Shown piece after piece: positions 39,266-47,639 of a stretch of DNA of 64,000 nt. The stretch is taken from contig NCIJ01000003.1 of assembly GCA_002282015.1 (NCBI GenBank), positions 1-64,000 on the forward strand, written 5' to 3'. The position numbers and the translations under genes are program-made. Below the pieces are notes generated by a model that was not told the origin of the DNA, searched no databases, and was given only the letters and a program-made list of their open reading frames with translations. Positions within the stretch are counted from its first letter, which is position 1, and every line of letters begins with the position of its first letter. Source of the stretch: Sulfuricurvum sp. 17-40-25. Its GTDB lineage: Bacteria > Campylobacterota > Campylobacteria > Campylobacterales > Sulfurimonadaceae.

Positions 39266-40009
39266 TTACATAAACATTCCACCGTTGACTTTTAGGGTCT
39301 CACCGGTGATATATGTTGAGTGATCACTTAGTAAAAAAGCCGTCGCTTCCGCCACTTCTTTTGGCTCACCAAAACGTCCCATAGGGATTTTAGCTGTAAA
39401 GGATGCTTTGATCTCATCGCTAAGTACATCCGTCATATCCGTTGCAATAAATCCAGGTGTTACGATGTTATAGCGTATCCCGCTTGATGCCGCTTCTTGT
39501 GCAAAGCTTTTTGTCATTGCGATAACGCCGCCCTTAGACGCTGCATAGTTTGTTTGACCTGCATTGCCTGTTTCCCCTACGATGGAGGCGATATTGACCA
39601 CTGAACCAAATTTTTTCTTTCGCATTACTTTAAATGACTCACGGCAGCCAACAAATGCTGAAAGCAGGTTGGCATTGATGACGGCCATGAAGTCTTCGCT
39701 TTTCATGCGCATTGCCAATCCATCTTTTGTTATTCCGGCATTATTGACCAAATAGGATAAATCACCGTCTGCATCTACAATCGTTTTAATCGCATCTACA
39801 TACGCCGCTTCATCTGCTACATCAAAACCTATAACCGCAGCCGTTCCGCCGGCAGCTTCTATTTGTGCTTTGACCGCATCAGCGGCATCAGCACCACTGC
39901 GATAGTTGATCCATACTTTTAACCCATAACCTGCCAAGACACGTGCTACTTCCGCACCGATTCCTCGGCTTGAACCTGTTACCAATACATTTTTACCTGT
40001 GAATTTCAT
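39266..40009 (-). CDS. fabG: 3-oxoacyl-ACP reductase
   Basis: NADPH-dependent short-chain reductase in fatty-acid elongation. Cofactor loop TGSSRGIGAEVA (about residue 11), NNAGIT (about 88), catalytic Ser in VNIASIVGETG and the Tyr-Lys pair YAASK (about 152) are present; the end VNGGMFM is typical. Length 247 is normal. It follows gpmI by 17 bases. Confidence 0.97.
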   Translation of the reverse strand: MKFTGKNVLVTGSSRGIGAEVARVLAGYGLKVWINYRSGADAADAVKAQIEAAGGTAAVIGFDVADEAAYVDAIKTIVDADGDLSYLVNNAGITKDGLAMRMKSEDFMAVINANLLSAFVGCRESFKVMRKKKFGSVVNIASIVGETGNAGQTNYAASKGGVIAMTKSFAQEAASSGIRYNIVTPGFIATDMTDVLSDEIKASFTAKIPMGRFGEPKEVAEATAFLLSDHSTYITGETLKVNGGMFM

Positions 40010-40026
40010 CTAATTCCTTTTATAGT

Positions 40027-41502
40027 TTAAATAAGAGCCTGATCCATCTCGGATGGTTTTTCAATTCCCATGAGTTTCAAAACAGTAGGTGCAACATTAT
40101 TGAGTGCTCCAGGATGGACTTCTTTGACCTCATCGTCCATAACAAAACACCATACTTTTCCCACCGTATGATTGGTGAGTGTATTACCGGCGTCATCACG
40201 CATCTCTTCACAGTTACCATGATCCGACGTGATCACGACTGCATAATCTTGTGCTTTTGCTTTCTCAATAATCCGTCCAAGCTGTGTATCAACCGCTTCG
40301 ACTCCACAAATAGCTGCTTCATAATTGCCCGTGTGTCCTACCATATCCCCATTAGCGAAATTTACGACAACAAAATCATACCCTTCATCCATTGCGGTAA
40401 CTACGGCATCTCCAACTTCAGGTGCACTCATAACTGGTTGTAAATCGTAGGTTTGAACCTGTGGGCTTGGAATCAATACCCGTGTCTCATTTTCATACGG
40501 TTCTTCGATACCACCATTAAAGAAAAAAGTGACATGAGCATACTTCTCTGTCTCTGCCGTGTGAAGCTGACGTAACCCGGCATTAGAAATCACCTCTGCT
40601 AATGTATTCGTTGGTGCATCTTTTGGAAACAGTACCGGCAGCGGTAGATTTTTATCATACTGCGTCATGGTGGCTAAATGAACGGGAATATAGGTACGCT
40701 CAAACCCTGTGAATGCACTGTCCCCAAGTGCAGCAGCCAATTGACGCATACGATCGCTTCTGAAGTTAAGGGTTAAAACGGCATCCCCTGCACGGAATCC
40801 ATCATAATCCTCAAAAGCACACGGAGTTATAAATTCATCCGTTTCCCCGTTTGCATACGCATTTTCAATATAATCGGCAACGCTTTGTTCACTCATAGGA
40901 TACGCACGCACAATTGCATCGTATCCTTTTTCAATACGATCCCATCGGTTATCACGATCCATTGCGAAAAAACGTCCACCTATGGTAGCTATTTTAATGT
41001 TTTTATCCTCATGTGCAAGAACCGTTTGCAAATAGAACATTGCAGACGTAGGGCCTACATCACGTCCATCCGTAATCAAATGCAGCCATACTTCGCGACC
41101 TGTGGTAGCAGCAAGCTCAGCAACACCTAAAAGATGATCAAGATGTGAATGAACCCCTCCATCACTCATAAGTACAATCAGGTGAAGTCGATTTGAGGCT
41201 TTTAATAGATTAACGAAAGCTGAATTTTGTGCGAAGCTACCGTCTTCCAATGCCAAAGAGATCTTGACCAAGTCCTGATACAAGACCCGACCGCTTCCGA
41301 TACTCATATGTCCCACTTCTGAATTTCCCATTTGACCCTCAGGCAATCCGACACTAAGCCCTGACGTATCGATCAGTGAGTGAGGTACCTCTTTAAACAG
41401 CCAATCGTATGTCGGTTTTGTGGCTGCACGAAATGCATTGAAATCGTGTTTTGGAGAATACCCGATCCCATCAGTAATGACTAAAACCGTTTTTTTTCTC
41501 AA
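40027..41502 (-). CDS. gpmI: 2,3-bisphosphoglycerate-independent phosphoglycerate mutase
   Basis: Interconverts 3- and 2-phosphoglycerate with two Mn ions. The phosphoserine site is in GQMGNSEVGHMSIGSGR (about residue 60), with metal ligands in VITDGIG and TSDHGNCEEM. I start at TTG 41502 (MRKKTVLVITDG), which has AAGGAG five bases upstream; a TTG seven codons earlier has none. The product is 491 residues. It heads a minus-strand operon with fatty-acid genes. Confidence 0.95.
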   Translation of the reverse strand: MRKKTVLVITDGIGYSPKHDFNAFRAATKPTYDWLFKEVPHSLIDTSGLSVGLPEGQMGNSEVGHMSIGSGRVLYQDLVKISLALEDGSFAQNSAFVNLLKASNRLHLIVLMSDGGVHSHLDHLLGVAELAATTGREVWLHLITDGRDVGPTSAMFYLQTVLAHEDKNIKIATIGGRFFAMDRDNRWDRIEKGYDAIVRAYPMSEQSVADYIENAYANGETDEFITPCAFEDYDGFRAGDAVLTLNFRSDRMRQLAAALGDSAFTGFERTYIPVHLATMTQYDKNLPLPVLFPKDAPTNTLAEVISNAGLRQLHTAETEKYAHVTFFFNGGIEEPYENETRVLIPSPQVQTYDLQPVMSAPEVGDAVVTAMDEGYDFVVVNFANGDMVGHTGNYEAAICGVEAVDTQLGRIIEKAKAQDYAVVITSDHGNCEEMRDDAGNTLTNHTVGKVWCFVMDDEVKEVHPGALNNVAPTVLKLMGIEKPSEMDQALI

Positions 41503-41592
41503 AACTTCTCCTTGATTAATCAAACTTTTTGGCGATTATATTAAAATATCACTTTGCATTGCTTTACATCCTGAACACAAAGAGTCTACTAA

Positions 41593-42651
41593 ATGTTACA
41601 TTGGTTATACACAACATTCGGAATTAATTTATTTCAATATATCACCTTGCGTGCAGGAGTAGCATTTTTTATTGGTCTTTTTCTGACCTTGATACTAATG
41701 CCACGCTTTATTGCTTGGGCTCAAAAATCCGCTCGTGTTCAACCTATTAACGAATATGTAAGTGCTCATCAGGGAAAAGCAAAAACCCCTACCATGGGCG
41801 GTATTGTCTTTGTCCTCTCAACCATTATTGCTTCATTACTGACCGTAAACCTCGCCAACCCCTATGTAATCGGTGGCTTACTCACTCTCGTTTTTTATGC
41901 CTATATCGGCTTTACGGACGACTGGGGTAAGATCCGAGGTGCTAACAATTTGGCAGGTCTCAGTGCCCGCTCTAAAATGCTTTTACAAATCTTTTTTGGT
42001 CTTGGCATCGGTATTTTTTTAATCCTGGTCGCAAAACTCGAAACCGGTTTTTATGTCCCGTTTATCAAAACAAGTCTGTTTGACATGGGTGATTTCAGTA
42101 TTGCTTTTTGGGTATTGGTCATTATCGCAACCTCTAATGCCGTGAATTTAACGGATGGATTGGATGGATTAGCAACGGTTCCTTCCATCTTTGCCCTGCT
42201 TTCATTGAGCGTTATAGTCTACATCGTCGGAAATGCGGCATTAGCTCACTACCTTCTCATGCCAAAAATTCCTGCGGGAGAAGTCGTTATCATCGCTATG
42301 GCTCTTATTGGTTCATTGTTAGGTTTTCTGTGGTTTAACTGCCATCCTGCACAAGTTTTCATGGGCGACAGCGGATCCTTAACCTTGGGTGCATTTATCG
42401 CATACATGGCCATTATCAGTAAAAGTGAGGTTCTTCTTATCCTTATCGGTCTTATTTTTGTTATCGAGACGATTTCTGTAATCGTCCAAGTAGGAAGTTT
42501 CAAGATCCGTAAAAAAAGAGTCTTTTTAATGGCACCGATTCACCATCATTTTGAGTTGAAACAGTGGGCTGAGAATAAAATCATCGTCCGATTTTGGATT
42601 ATTGCCCTGCTGTCCAATATTCTTGCCATCATCACCCTAAAGATCCGTTAA
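41593..42651 (+). CDS. mraY: Phospho-MurNAc-pentapeptide translocase
   Basis: Membrane enzyme making lipid I in peptidoglycan synthesis. About ten hydrophobic segments; the cytoplasmic active-site motifs are FTDDWGK (about residue 114), [10 protein letters not shown] (about 186) and MAPIHHHFE (about 315). Length 352 is normal. Its stop shares one base with the murD start. Confidence 0.97.
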   Translation: MLHWLYTTFGINLFQYITLRAGVAFFIGLFLTLILMPRFIAWAQKSARVQPINEYVSAHQGKAKTPTMGGIVFVLSTIIASLLTVNLANPYVIGGLLTLVFYAYIGFTDDWGKIRGANNLAGLSARSKMLLQIFFGLGIGIFLILVAKLETGFYVPFIKTSLFDMGDFSIAFWVLVIIATSNAVNLTDGLDGLATVPSIFALLSLSVIVYIVGNAALAHYLLMPKIPAGEVVIIAMALIGSLLGFLWFNCHPAQVFMGDSGSLTLGAFIAYMAIISKSEVLLILIGLIFVIETISVIVQVGSFKIRKKRVFLMAPIHHHFELKQWAENKIIVRFWIIALLSNILAIITLKIR

Positions 42652-43859
42652 TGCAGAGCATGAATATTGCCTGTTTCGGGTATGGAAAAACAACACGCGC
42701 TATTGCAAAAGCGTACGGGCCATGTACCTTTTTTGATGACAAAGTCACCAAACCCTTTACCGATGAAGAGGGAAATCAGATCAAACCAATTAGTGAATTT
42801 GATTCACGTCTGTACACCCATGAGATCCCATCTCCTGGATTCCCTCCCCAACATCCGCTTATTCAAAAAGCGACTCATCTTATCAGTGAATACGATTTTT
42901 TTGCTCCAAAGATGCCCTATTCGATTTGGATTAGCGGAACGAATGGAAAGACTACGACCACACAAATGATTGAACACCTTCTTAGTGATAAAGGGGCAAT
43001 CAGTGGAGGAAATATCGGAACACCCTTAGCCGAAATGTCCCCAGAGGCTCCTATATGGATTTTAGAAACCAGCTCCTTTAGCATGCACTACACGAATACA
43101 GCTTACCCTAACATCTATGCCCTGCTTCCGGTAACTCCCGATCATATCAGCTGGCATGGAAGCATGGAAGCCTATTATCAAGCGAAGATCAAACCTCTTT
43201 CACAGATGAAAGAAGGAGAAGCAATCATTCTTCCCAAGATGTTTGCAGATGCCCCAACTAAAGGGTTCAAAATCGTGTATGAGAATGAAAAAGATTTAGC
43301 TAAATACTTTGGATTTGATGCCAGTAAGATCAAGTTTAAAGGGGCATTTCTCATGGATGCGATGATCGCCATGGGAATCGATAAAATCCTCTATGACCGA
43401 TGCGATTACGACAAAATAAATGCTTTCATCCTCGATCCTCACCGCCAAGAGGAGTTTCGTGACAGTAAAAATCGTCTTTGGATCAATGACTCCAAAGCGA
43501 CCAACATCGATGCCACTCTCGCAGCGCTTCGCACCTATGCCTCCCATCCAATACTCCTAGTTGTAGGAGGAGATGATAAAGGTGTGGAACTCGAAGAGCT
43601 CTTCATCCCTCTAAAAAAATATGACGTACACATCTATGCAATCGGAGCCAATGCTTTACGTCTAGAAGCACTCTGTCAACAATATGCCGTTCCTTATACT
43701 CTGTGTCACACTTTGGATGTCGCTGTCGAACAGATCAACAAGAAACACACCCGGAACACTATTGCCATGCTTTCACCCGCTGCAGCAAGTCTAGACCAAT
43801 TTACCTCGTATGCTCAACGTGGAAATCTGTTTAAAGAACTCGCAATTGCCACAAAATAG
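42651..43859 (+). CDS. murD: UDP-MurNAc-L-alanine:D-glutamate ligase
   Basis: Adds D-Glu in peptidoglycan synthesis. The ATP loop is SGTNGKTTTTQMIEH (about residue 94), with ETSSF (about 140) and NDSKATNIDATLAAL (about 280) as family markers. I start at ATG 42651 ([10 protein letters not shown]), overlapping the mraY stop in TAATG; the frame extends further up but without reason. The product is 402 residues, short for MurD but usual for this phylum. Confidence 0.95.
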   Translation: MQSMNIACFGYGKTTRAIAKAYGPCTFFDDKVTKPFTDEEGNQIKPISEFDSRLYTHEIPSPGFPPQHPLIQKATHLISEYDFFAPKMPYSIWISGTNGKTTTTQMIEHLLSDKGAISGGNIGTPLAEMSPEAPIWILETSSFSMHYTNTAYPNIYALLPVTPDHISWHGSMEAYYQAKIKPLSQMKEGEAIILPKMFADAPTKGFKIVYENEKDLAKYFGFDASKIKFKGAFLMDAMIAMGIDKILYDRCDYDKINAFILDPHRQEEFRDSKNRLWINDSKATNIDATLAALRTYASHPILLVVGGDDKGVELEELFIPLKKYDVHIYAIGANALRLEALCQQYAVPYTLCHTLDVAVEQINKKHTRNTIAMLSPAAASLDQFTSYAQRGNLFKELAIATK

Positions 43860-43863
43860 AATT

Positions 43864-43883
43864 TAAGCTTATTTTTAAGCTTA
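43864..43883 (+). terminator. Hairpin after murD
   Basis: Two copies of the self-complementary TAAGCTTA separated by TTTT form an eight-pair stem, five bases after the murD stop. No T tract follows, so it may only be a weak terminator. It precedes the tRNA promoter. Confidence 0.4.
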
Positions 43884-43889
43884 CGTGGC

Positions 43890-43895
43890 TATAAT
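43890..43895 (+). promoter_or_regulatory. -10 element of the tRNA-Phe gene
   Basis: TATAAT ends 17 bases before the first base of the tRNA. No good -35 is seen upstream because the murD hairpin occupies it. Confidence 0.5.
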
Positions 43896-43912
43896 TGCAG
43901 TCCACAAAACGT

Positions 43913-43988
43913 GGCTAATTAGCTCAGTCGGTAGAGCAGTAGACTGAAAATCTGCGTGTCCTTGGTTCGATTCCGAGATTAGCCACCA
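43913..43988 (+). tRNA. tRNA-Phe (anticodon GAA)
   Basis: A 76-base tRNA with CCA encoded. The acceptor GGCTAAT pairs with ATTAGCC; the D-loop holds AGCTCAGTCGGTAGAGC, the anticodon loop reads CTGAAAA with GAA, and the T-arm holds GGTTCGATTCC. Its 3' end (from 43970) is repeated exactly at 46042, marking it as the integration site of a mobile element. Confidence 0.97.
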
Positions 43989-43992
43989 CCTA
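43970..43992 (+). repeat. Left attachment-site repeat (attL), 3' end of tRNA-Phe
   Basis: Twenty-three bases covering the T-arm and acceptor 3' part, CCA and four further bases (CCTA). They are identical to 46042-46064. A repeat of a tRNA 3' end is what a tyrosine integrase leaves after site-specific insertion. Confidence 0.88.
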
Positions 43993-44092
43993 CTAAAATA
44001 ATTTCCTTATATTTACATCAATCAAACAAAATTATTGTTATAATGCACACAATAAACAACAGTGAGATAAAACTCGAAGAGGAGTGATGCGA

Positions 44093-44383
44093 ATGACAAA
44101 ATACGATATTTTGCAAAAATTGACTCAAGAAAAAGAATATCTGCAAAAAACATATGCAGTTGATAAAATCGGGCTTTTTGGAAGCTATGCAAAAGACATG
44201 CAAACACCAAACAGCGATATAGACATCTATGTTGAGTTTAAAAATAAAACCTTTGATAACTTGGCTGGTCTCTGGAACTATTTAGAAGAGATGTATCATA
44301 CTAAAATCGATTTATTACATAAACACAAGCGTAGCCGTGGTGCAATTTTTGAAAGCATCCAAAAAGAAGTGATCTATGGATAA
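44093..44383 (+). CDS. mntA: MntA-type nucleotidyltransferase antitoxin
   Basis: A 96-residue minimal nucleotidyltransferase. The motif GSYAKDMQTPNSDID is exactly the GS(x10)DxD of MNT domains that transfer AMP to HEPN toxins and so silence them. It overlaps the HEPN gene by 8 bp, the usual antitoxin-first order. ATG 44093 is preferred since GAAGAGGAG ends eight bases before it; earlier GTG and ATG codons (44084, 44087) fall on or against that site. It is the first gene of the tRNA-Phe insert. Confidence 0.88.
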   Translation: MTKYDILQKLTQEKEYLQKTYAVDKIGLFGSYAKDMQTPNSDIDIYVEFKNKTFDNLAGLWNYLEEMYHTKIDLLHKHKRSRGAIFESIQKEVIYG

Positions 44384-44744
44384 GGCTACCACTGCTGAAC
44401 TTCTTGATTTTATTCTTGAGAGCTTGAGGTTAATCAATAGACGGTTTAATGGTATTACATCAAGTGATGATTTTTTGGATAACGATGAGGGGCTTGATAA
44501 ACTCGATGCCATATCCATGCGTCTGCAATCAATCGGTGAAGCATTAAAAAACTTGGATAAACGAGAAAAAGAGCTACTGCTTAAAGTTGCCGATAAAGAG
44601 TATTGGAGCAAAATCATCCGTACTAGAGAAATATTGACTCATCACTATATCGATATTGATGCAGAGACTATTTATATGATTTGTGATGAAAAATTGGAAG
44701 AGCTAGAGCAAAAAGTTTTAAAGCTACAAGAGTACCTAAAATAG
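44376..44744 (+). CDS. hepT: HepT-type HEPN ribonuclease toxin (DUF86)
   Basis: A 122-residue helical HEPN protein. The RNase motif R(x4)HxY is complete in RTREILTHHY (about residues 82-91); the Tyr is the residue AMPylated by MntA in studied pairs. The rest, such as SMRLQSIGEALKNLD, matches DUF86. Together with mntA it forms a type VII toxin-antitoxin module that can stabilise the element or act against phage. The FtsK remnant begins immediately at its stop codon. Confidence 0.88.
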   Translation: MDKATTAELLDFILESLRLINRRFNGITSSDDFLDNDEGLDKLDAISMRLQSIGEALKNLDKREKELLLKVADKEYWSKIIRTREILTHHYIDIDAETIYMICDEKLEELEQKVLKLQEYLK

Positions 44745-44746
44745 AA

Positions 44747-45468
44747 AAAGTAGCCTGTCCCCTTTTTCTTATAAACGGTCAATCAGGGTCGGGAAAAAGT
44801 GTCTTTATCACTCAAATACTAAATGGACTTATTCATAATTTGGACAAGGTTTCAAAAATATTCTTGCTGGATTTTAAGGGGGGGGTATCACCTTTCATAA
44901 ATACGGAAAAATCAGCAAAAAAATCATTGTTGGGTATCAATTAGACCAGCTTCATAAAATCGTTGATTATGTCTATCAAGAAAACAAAAGACGAATGAAA
45001 TTTCTAAAAGACAAGGGGCTTGAAAAATATGAAACTGACCCAATTTTTTTGATATTTGACGAATGGGCGGAAGTGGTTGAAAGTTGTCCGAAAAAGGAAT
45101 TAGACAAGAATGGTTATCTACTTTTTCAGCAAACTTTACAGAAAATCGAAAGTTTGGGCCAATTAGGAAGAAGCCAAAATGTCAAGTTGGTCATACAGAC
45201 CCAACGTGGGGGTACGGAAATTATATCTTCTAAACTACGGGGGAATTTACAAAGTCGTATTTTGTTAAGGGTCGATAATAATGATGCTGTAAAAATGTGT
45301 TTAGGGTCATTGGACTATTTGGAAAAGATAGGAAATATTGACCCCCTATCTTTCTCTTATGGTCGATTTGTCTTTTTAGACAGTAGTTCCGAAACGGGGT
45401 TAAAGGTTAGATACGGTCAGGGGGCTTATATTGAAGGGAATAAATATTTAAAGACTATCAAAATATAG
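44747..45468 (+). pseudogene. FtsK/SpoIIIE-like DNA translocase, 5'-truncated and frameshifted
   Basis: Remnant of a DNA-pumping ATPase. In the first frame CPLFLINGQSGSGKS (Walker A from about 44774) runs to LLDFKGG; at the G8 run (44878-44885) the coding continues in another frame as ITFHKYGKISKKIIVGYQ, then FLIFDEWAEVVES (Walker B) and QTQRGG to the stop at 45468. Six or nine G would restore one frame. The N-terminal part is missing: there is no start, and coding begins against the hepT stop. A shorter piece from ATG 44995 could still be made. Typical of transfer genes on integrative elements. Confidence 0.82.
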
Positions 45469-45481
45469 CAAAATTGAAATC

Positions 45482-45907
45482 CTAGCTTAATTTCCACATT
45501 TCATTTTTTCTACCGTTCCCTCTATTCAACAAGAAAAAAATATAAACAAATATATTTAGATACGGAATTAATAGTAATAAACTCAACCATGGATATTGTC
45601 CCATATCGTGTAATCGTTTAATACTTAGTGCAATTAACGAATAAATGAAAATGGCACTCATAGAATAAAGTGAAATCTTTCCAATTGTATCAGAAGGAAG
45701 TAGCAAAAAATAAGCTGATATGAAGGCAAGTATTAAAAAACAAACAATATACATACCTAGAAGAGCCATAGTTCTAACGAAAAAAGTCATTCTATCAATA
45801 CTACCAGTTATAAATAAAAAGTTATCAACAAAATTCACAATTCCAACCACTTTTAATAATTTTAAATATATAGAATTATAGCAAAATTGTTTATTTAATG
45901 AATTCAA
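45482..45907 (-). CDS. DUF805 family membrane protein
   Basis: A 141-residue protein with three to four hydrophobic helices and the DUF805 marker IKRLHDMGQYPWLSLLLLIP (about 96-115), preceded by DRMTFFVR. The function of the family is unknown. The first 30 residues are atypical, so the true start may be further in (for instance at MTFFVRTM). Very AT-rich. It is the only minus-strand gene of the insert. Confidence 0.72.
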   Translation of the reverse strand: MNSLNKQFCYNSIYLKLLKVVGIVNFVDNFLFITGSIDRMTFFVRTMALLGMYIVCFLILAFISAYFLLLPSDTIGKISLYSMSAIFIYSLIALSIKRLHDMGQYPWLSLLLLIPYLNIFVYIFFLLNRGNGRKNEMWKLS

Positions 45908-45974
45908 ACTTTAACCAGCAAAAATATTTATAATATGACTTTACCACAAATTAACCACATTAGAAAGGTATAAA

Positions 45975-46085
45975 ATGATACAAAATCCCTATTTTTCTGG
46001 ATTCTTTAATAACTATGTGTCTAAAAACAATAATAATCTCAATTCCGAGATTAGCCACCACCTAACAATCAATCCCACTACTTAG
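45975..46085 (+). CDS. Possible small ORF crossing the right repeat
   Basis: A 36-residue frame (MIQNPYFSGFFNNYVSKNNN...) begins with AGAAAGG at good spacing before ATG 45975 and reads through the 46042-46064 repeat into chromosome DNA. The start signals are good, but the Asn-rich composition and the junction within it suggest a fragment or chance frame. Confidence 0.25.
   Translation: MIQNPYFSGFFNNYVSKNNNNLNSEISHHLTINPTT
46042..46064 (+). repeat. Right attachment-site repeat (attR)
   Basis: Exact copy of the 23 bases at 43970-43992, that is, the 3' end of tRNA-Phe plus CCTA. Bases on either side differ between the copies, so the repeat length is defined. Confidence 0.88.
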
Positions 46086-46112
46086 CACAATCCAAAGTTA
46101 CTGAATACTTTC

Positions 46113-46412
46113 TCAACTATCACTATACGTATTAATATTTTCCAAACGACGAACATCTTTTGCAACATCTAGAAATGCATTGACCGCTTGCGTCGTGTTT
46201 TGTGCGCTGGTGTCATTTTGGTACATTGTGGATGACTTTATCCCCACTGCAGCTGTTTCTTCCTTTAACTGTGTGTTTTGCTTCGCTGTTTCAGTTTCTT
46301 TAGACTTTGCCGCCTCTTGTGCAGCTTGTTTTTGCTCTTGCACCGGATCAGGACGGCCTACTTGAACCGCTTGAGAGTAAGGGCTTTGAAATAGATAGGA
46401 ACTCACTTGCAT
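46113..46412 (-). CDS. Hypothetical Gln/Ala-rich protein, 99 aa
   Basis: I do not recognise this protein. It is soluble, without signal peptide. The middle is Gln, Glu, Ala, Lys and Thr-rich and probably disordered or helical (EQKQAAQEAAKSKETETAKQ). The start is well supported by GGAGG six bases before the ATG. It lies between attR and the truncated integrase. Confidence 0.55.
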   Translation of the reverse strand: MQVSSYLFQSPYSQAVQVGRPDPVQEQKQAAQEAAKSKETETAKQNTQLKEETAAVGIKSSTMYQNDTSAQNTTQAVNAFLDVAKDVRRLENINTYSDS

Positions 46413-46531
46413 GATACACCTCCAAATTGTCTTTCATTTACTAGTTTATAACGTTTAAACTAATGATAGTATTAACATTTTAATATGATTTATTATGAAA
46501 AAACCCTTTTACTTTTGCTATTCTTAGCTTT

Positions 46532-46843
46532 ATGTATATACACACAACCCAATCTCTTACCGACTCTGATATCGAAAAGGCTCAACCCTCTCATAGTAAT
46601 CGCAAGCTTTATGACGAAAATGGGCTTTATTTACTGATAAAAACGACAGGAGGTAAACTCTGGCGTTTAAAATATACCTATGCGGGTGTTGAACAAAGTG
46701 TCACGTTTGGCACCTACCCTACCCTCTCCCTAAGCGATGCCCGTGCAATCTGTGCTCAACACCATGCAGATATAGCTCAAGGGGTCGATCCATCACACAA
46801 GCGTAAAGCACTAAAACAGCGTGCGATTTCTGATTCGCTATAA
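46532..46843 (+). pseudogene. Truncated tyrosine integrase, arm-binding domain only
   Basis: The 103 residues match the N-terminal DUF4102-type domain of P4-like integrases: LTDSDIEKAQP, YDENGLYLLIKTTGGKLWRL, then FGTYPTLSLSDARAICAQH. A full enzyme has about 400 residues; the core-binding and catalytic parts (Arg, His, Tyr) are absent and the next gene begins 29 bases later. No Shine-Dalgarno precedes the ATG. Such integrases insert at tRNA 3' ends, so this may be what is left of the enzyme that made the neighbouring insert. Confidence 0.8.
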
Positions 46844-46872
46844 TTCACTTACTATTTCATCAAAGGATTTTC

Positions 46873-47625
46873 TTGCGTAAAGTTTTGCTTCTTTCTTATG
46901 TATGTTCCACTTCACTGTTTGCCCTGGTCAACATCGCACCTGTAGATATTGGAGCCCGTCCTGGCTTTAGCGGAAACCTATCGGGTTCATTAAGTTCAAA
47001 AAGTGGTAACACACAAAAAGATGATTATTCCCTAGGACTTCGTGCGCAGTACGATCAAGGCAGCGATTATCTCGTATGGGGGACACTGACCTATGACTAT
47101 GGTACTGCCAGAGGAGTCAAAAATGAAGACAAGACCTATGCGCATGTTCGTACCATCCATGCCTTGTATGACAATGACTGGTGCGGCGAACTTTTTGTCC
47201 AGACCGAACAAGATAACTTTAGAGATATCAAGGCTCGATCTCTCGCAGGAGCAGGTGTGCGTTGGCGTTTTTTAAATGCAGATGATTGGGGTAAAGGCTA
47301 TGCAGGAATGGGAGGATTGATCGAAAAAATTGATTATACCAATCCGCAAATCAATCCTAATGAAAACAATAGCCGACTCAACAGTTACATCGCGTATACC
47401 AAAAGTTTTATGACTGCCTCAAAAGTGAGCTATGTCGGCTATTTTCAACCAAAGTTTGATGCTCCCTCTGATTATGTCACATCGCATACCGTAGAACTCA
47501 ATATCCCTATCTATCAAAAATTAAGTTTGAGCTTGAGCGCTAACTATGCCTATGACAGCTTACCTCCCATCGGTGTTCAAAAGAAAGATACAGCGTATTT
47601 AACCAGTTTACTGTGGGAGTTTTGA
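46873..47625 (+). CDS. DUF481-like outer-membrane beta-barrel protein
   Basis: A signal peptide (about 1-17) is followed by alternating amphipathic strands, with a terminal Phe (SLLWEF) as in outer-membrane proteins. The order GFSGNLSGSLSSKSGN, DYLVWGTLTYDYG, FVQTEQDNFRDIKARSLAGA resembles the DUF481 (YdiY) family of salt-inducible porin-like proteins. It starts with TTG 46873 behind AAAGGA. Role unknown. Confidence 0.75.
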   Translation: MRKVLLLSYVCSTSLFALVNIAPVDIGARPGFSGNLSGSLSSKSGNTQKDDYSLGLRAQYDQGSDYLVWGTLTYDYGTARGVKNEDKTYAHVRTIHALYDNDWCGELFVQTEQDNFRDIKARSLAGAGVRWRFLNADDWGKGYAGMGGLIEKIDYTNPQINPNENNSRLNSYIAYTKSFMTASKVSYVGYFQPKFDAPSDYVTSHTVELNIPIYQKLSLSLSANYAYDSLPPIGVQKKDTAYLTSLLWEF

Positions 47626-47639
47626 TACATAAAAACCAG

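Larger units (their letters stand above)
43970..46064 (+). mobile_element. Decayed 2.1 kb integrative element at tRNA-Phe
   Basis: The segment between the two 23-base repeats holds an MntA-HepT pair, an FtsK-like ATPase remnant and a DUF805 protein. It is visibly richer in A+T than its surroundings, most of all at 45500-45960, while the FtsK part has many GGG/GGGGG runs unlike neighbouring genes. No integrase lies inside; a truncated one is at 46532 outside the right repeat. The insertion leaves the tRNA gene intact. I infer a former integrative element or phage satellite shrunk by deletion. Confidence 0.78.

Noticed and set aside
42594-42650. Longer N-terminus for MurD
   Set aside because: It overlaps the end of mraY; TAATG at 42651 gives the normal MurD start.
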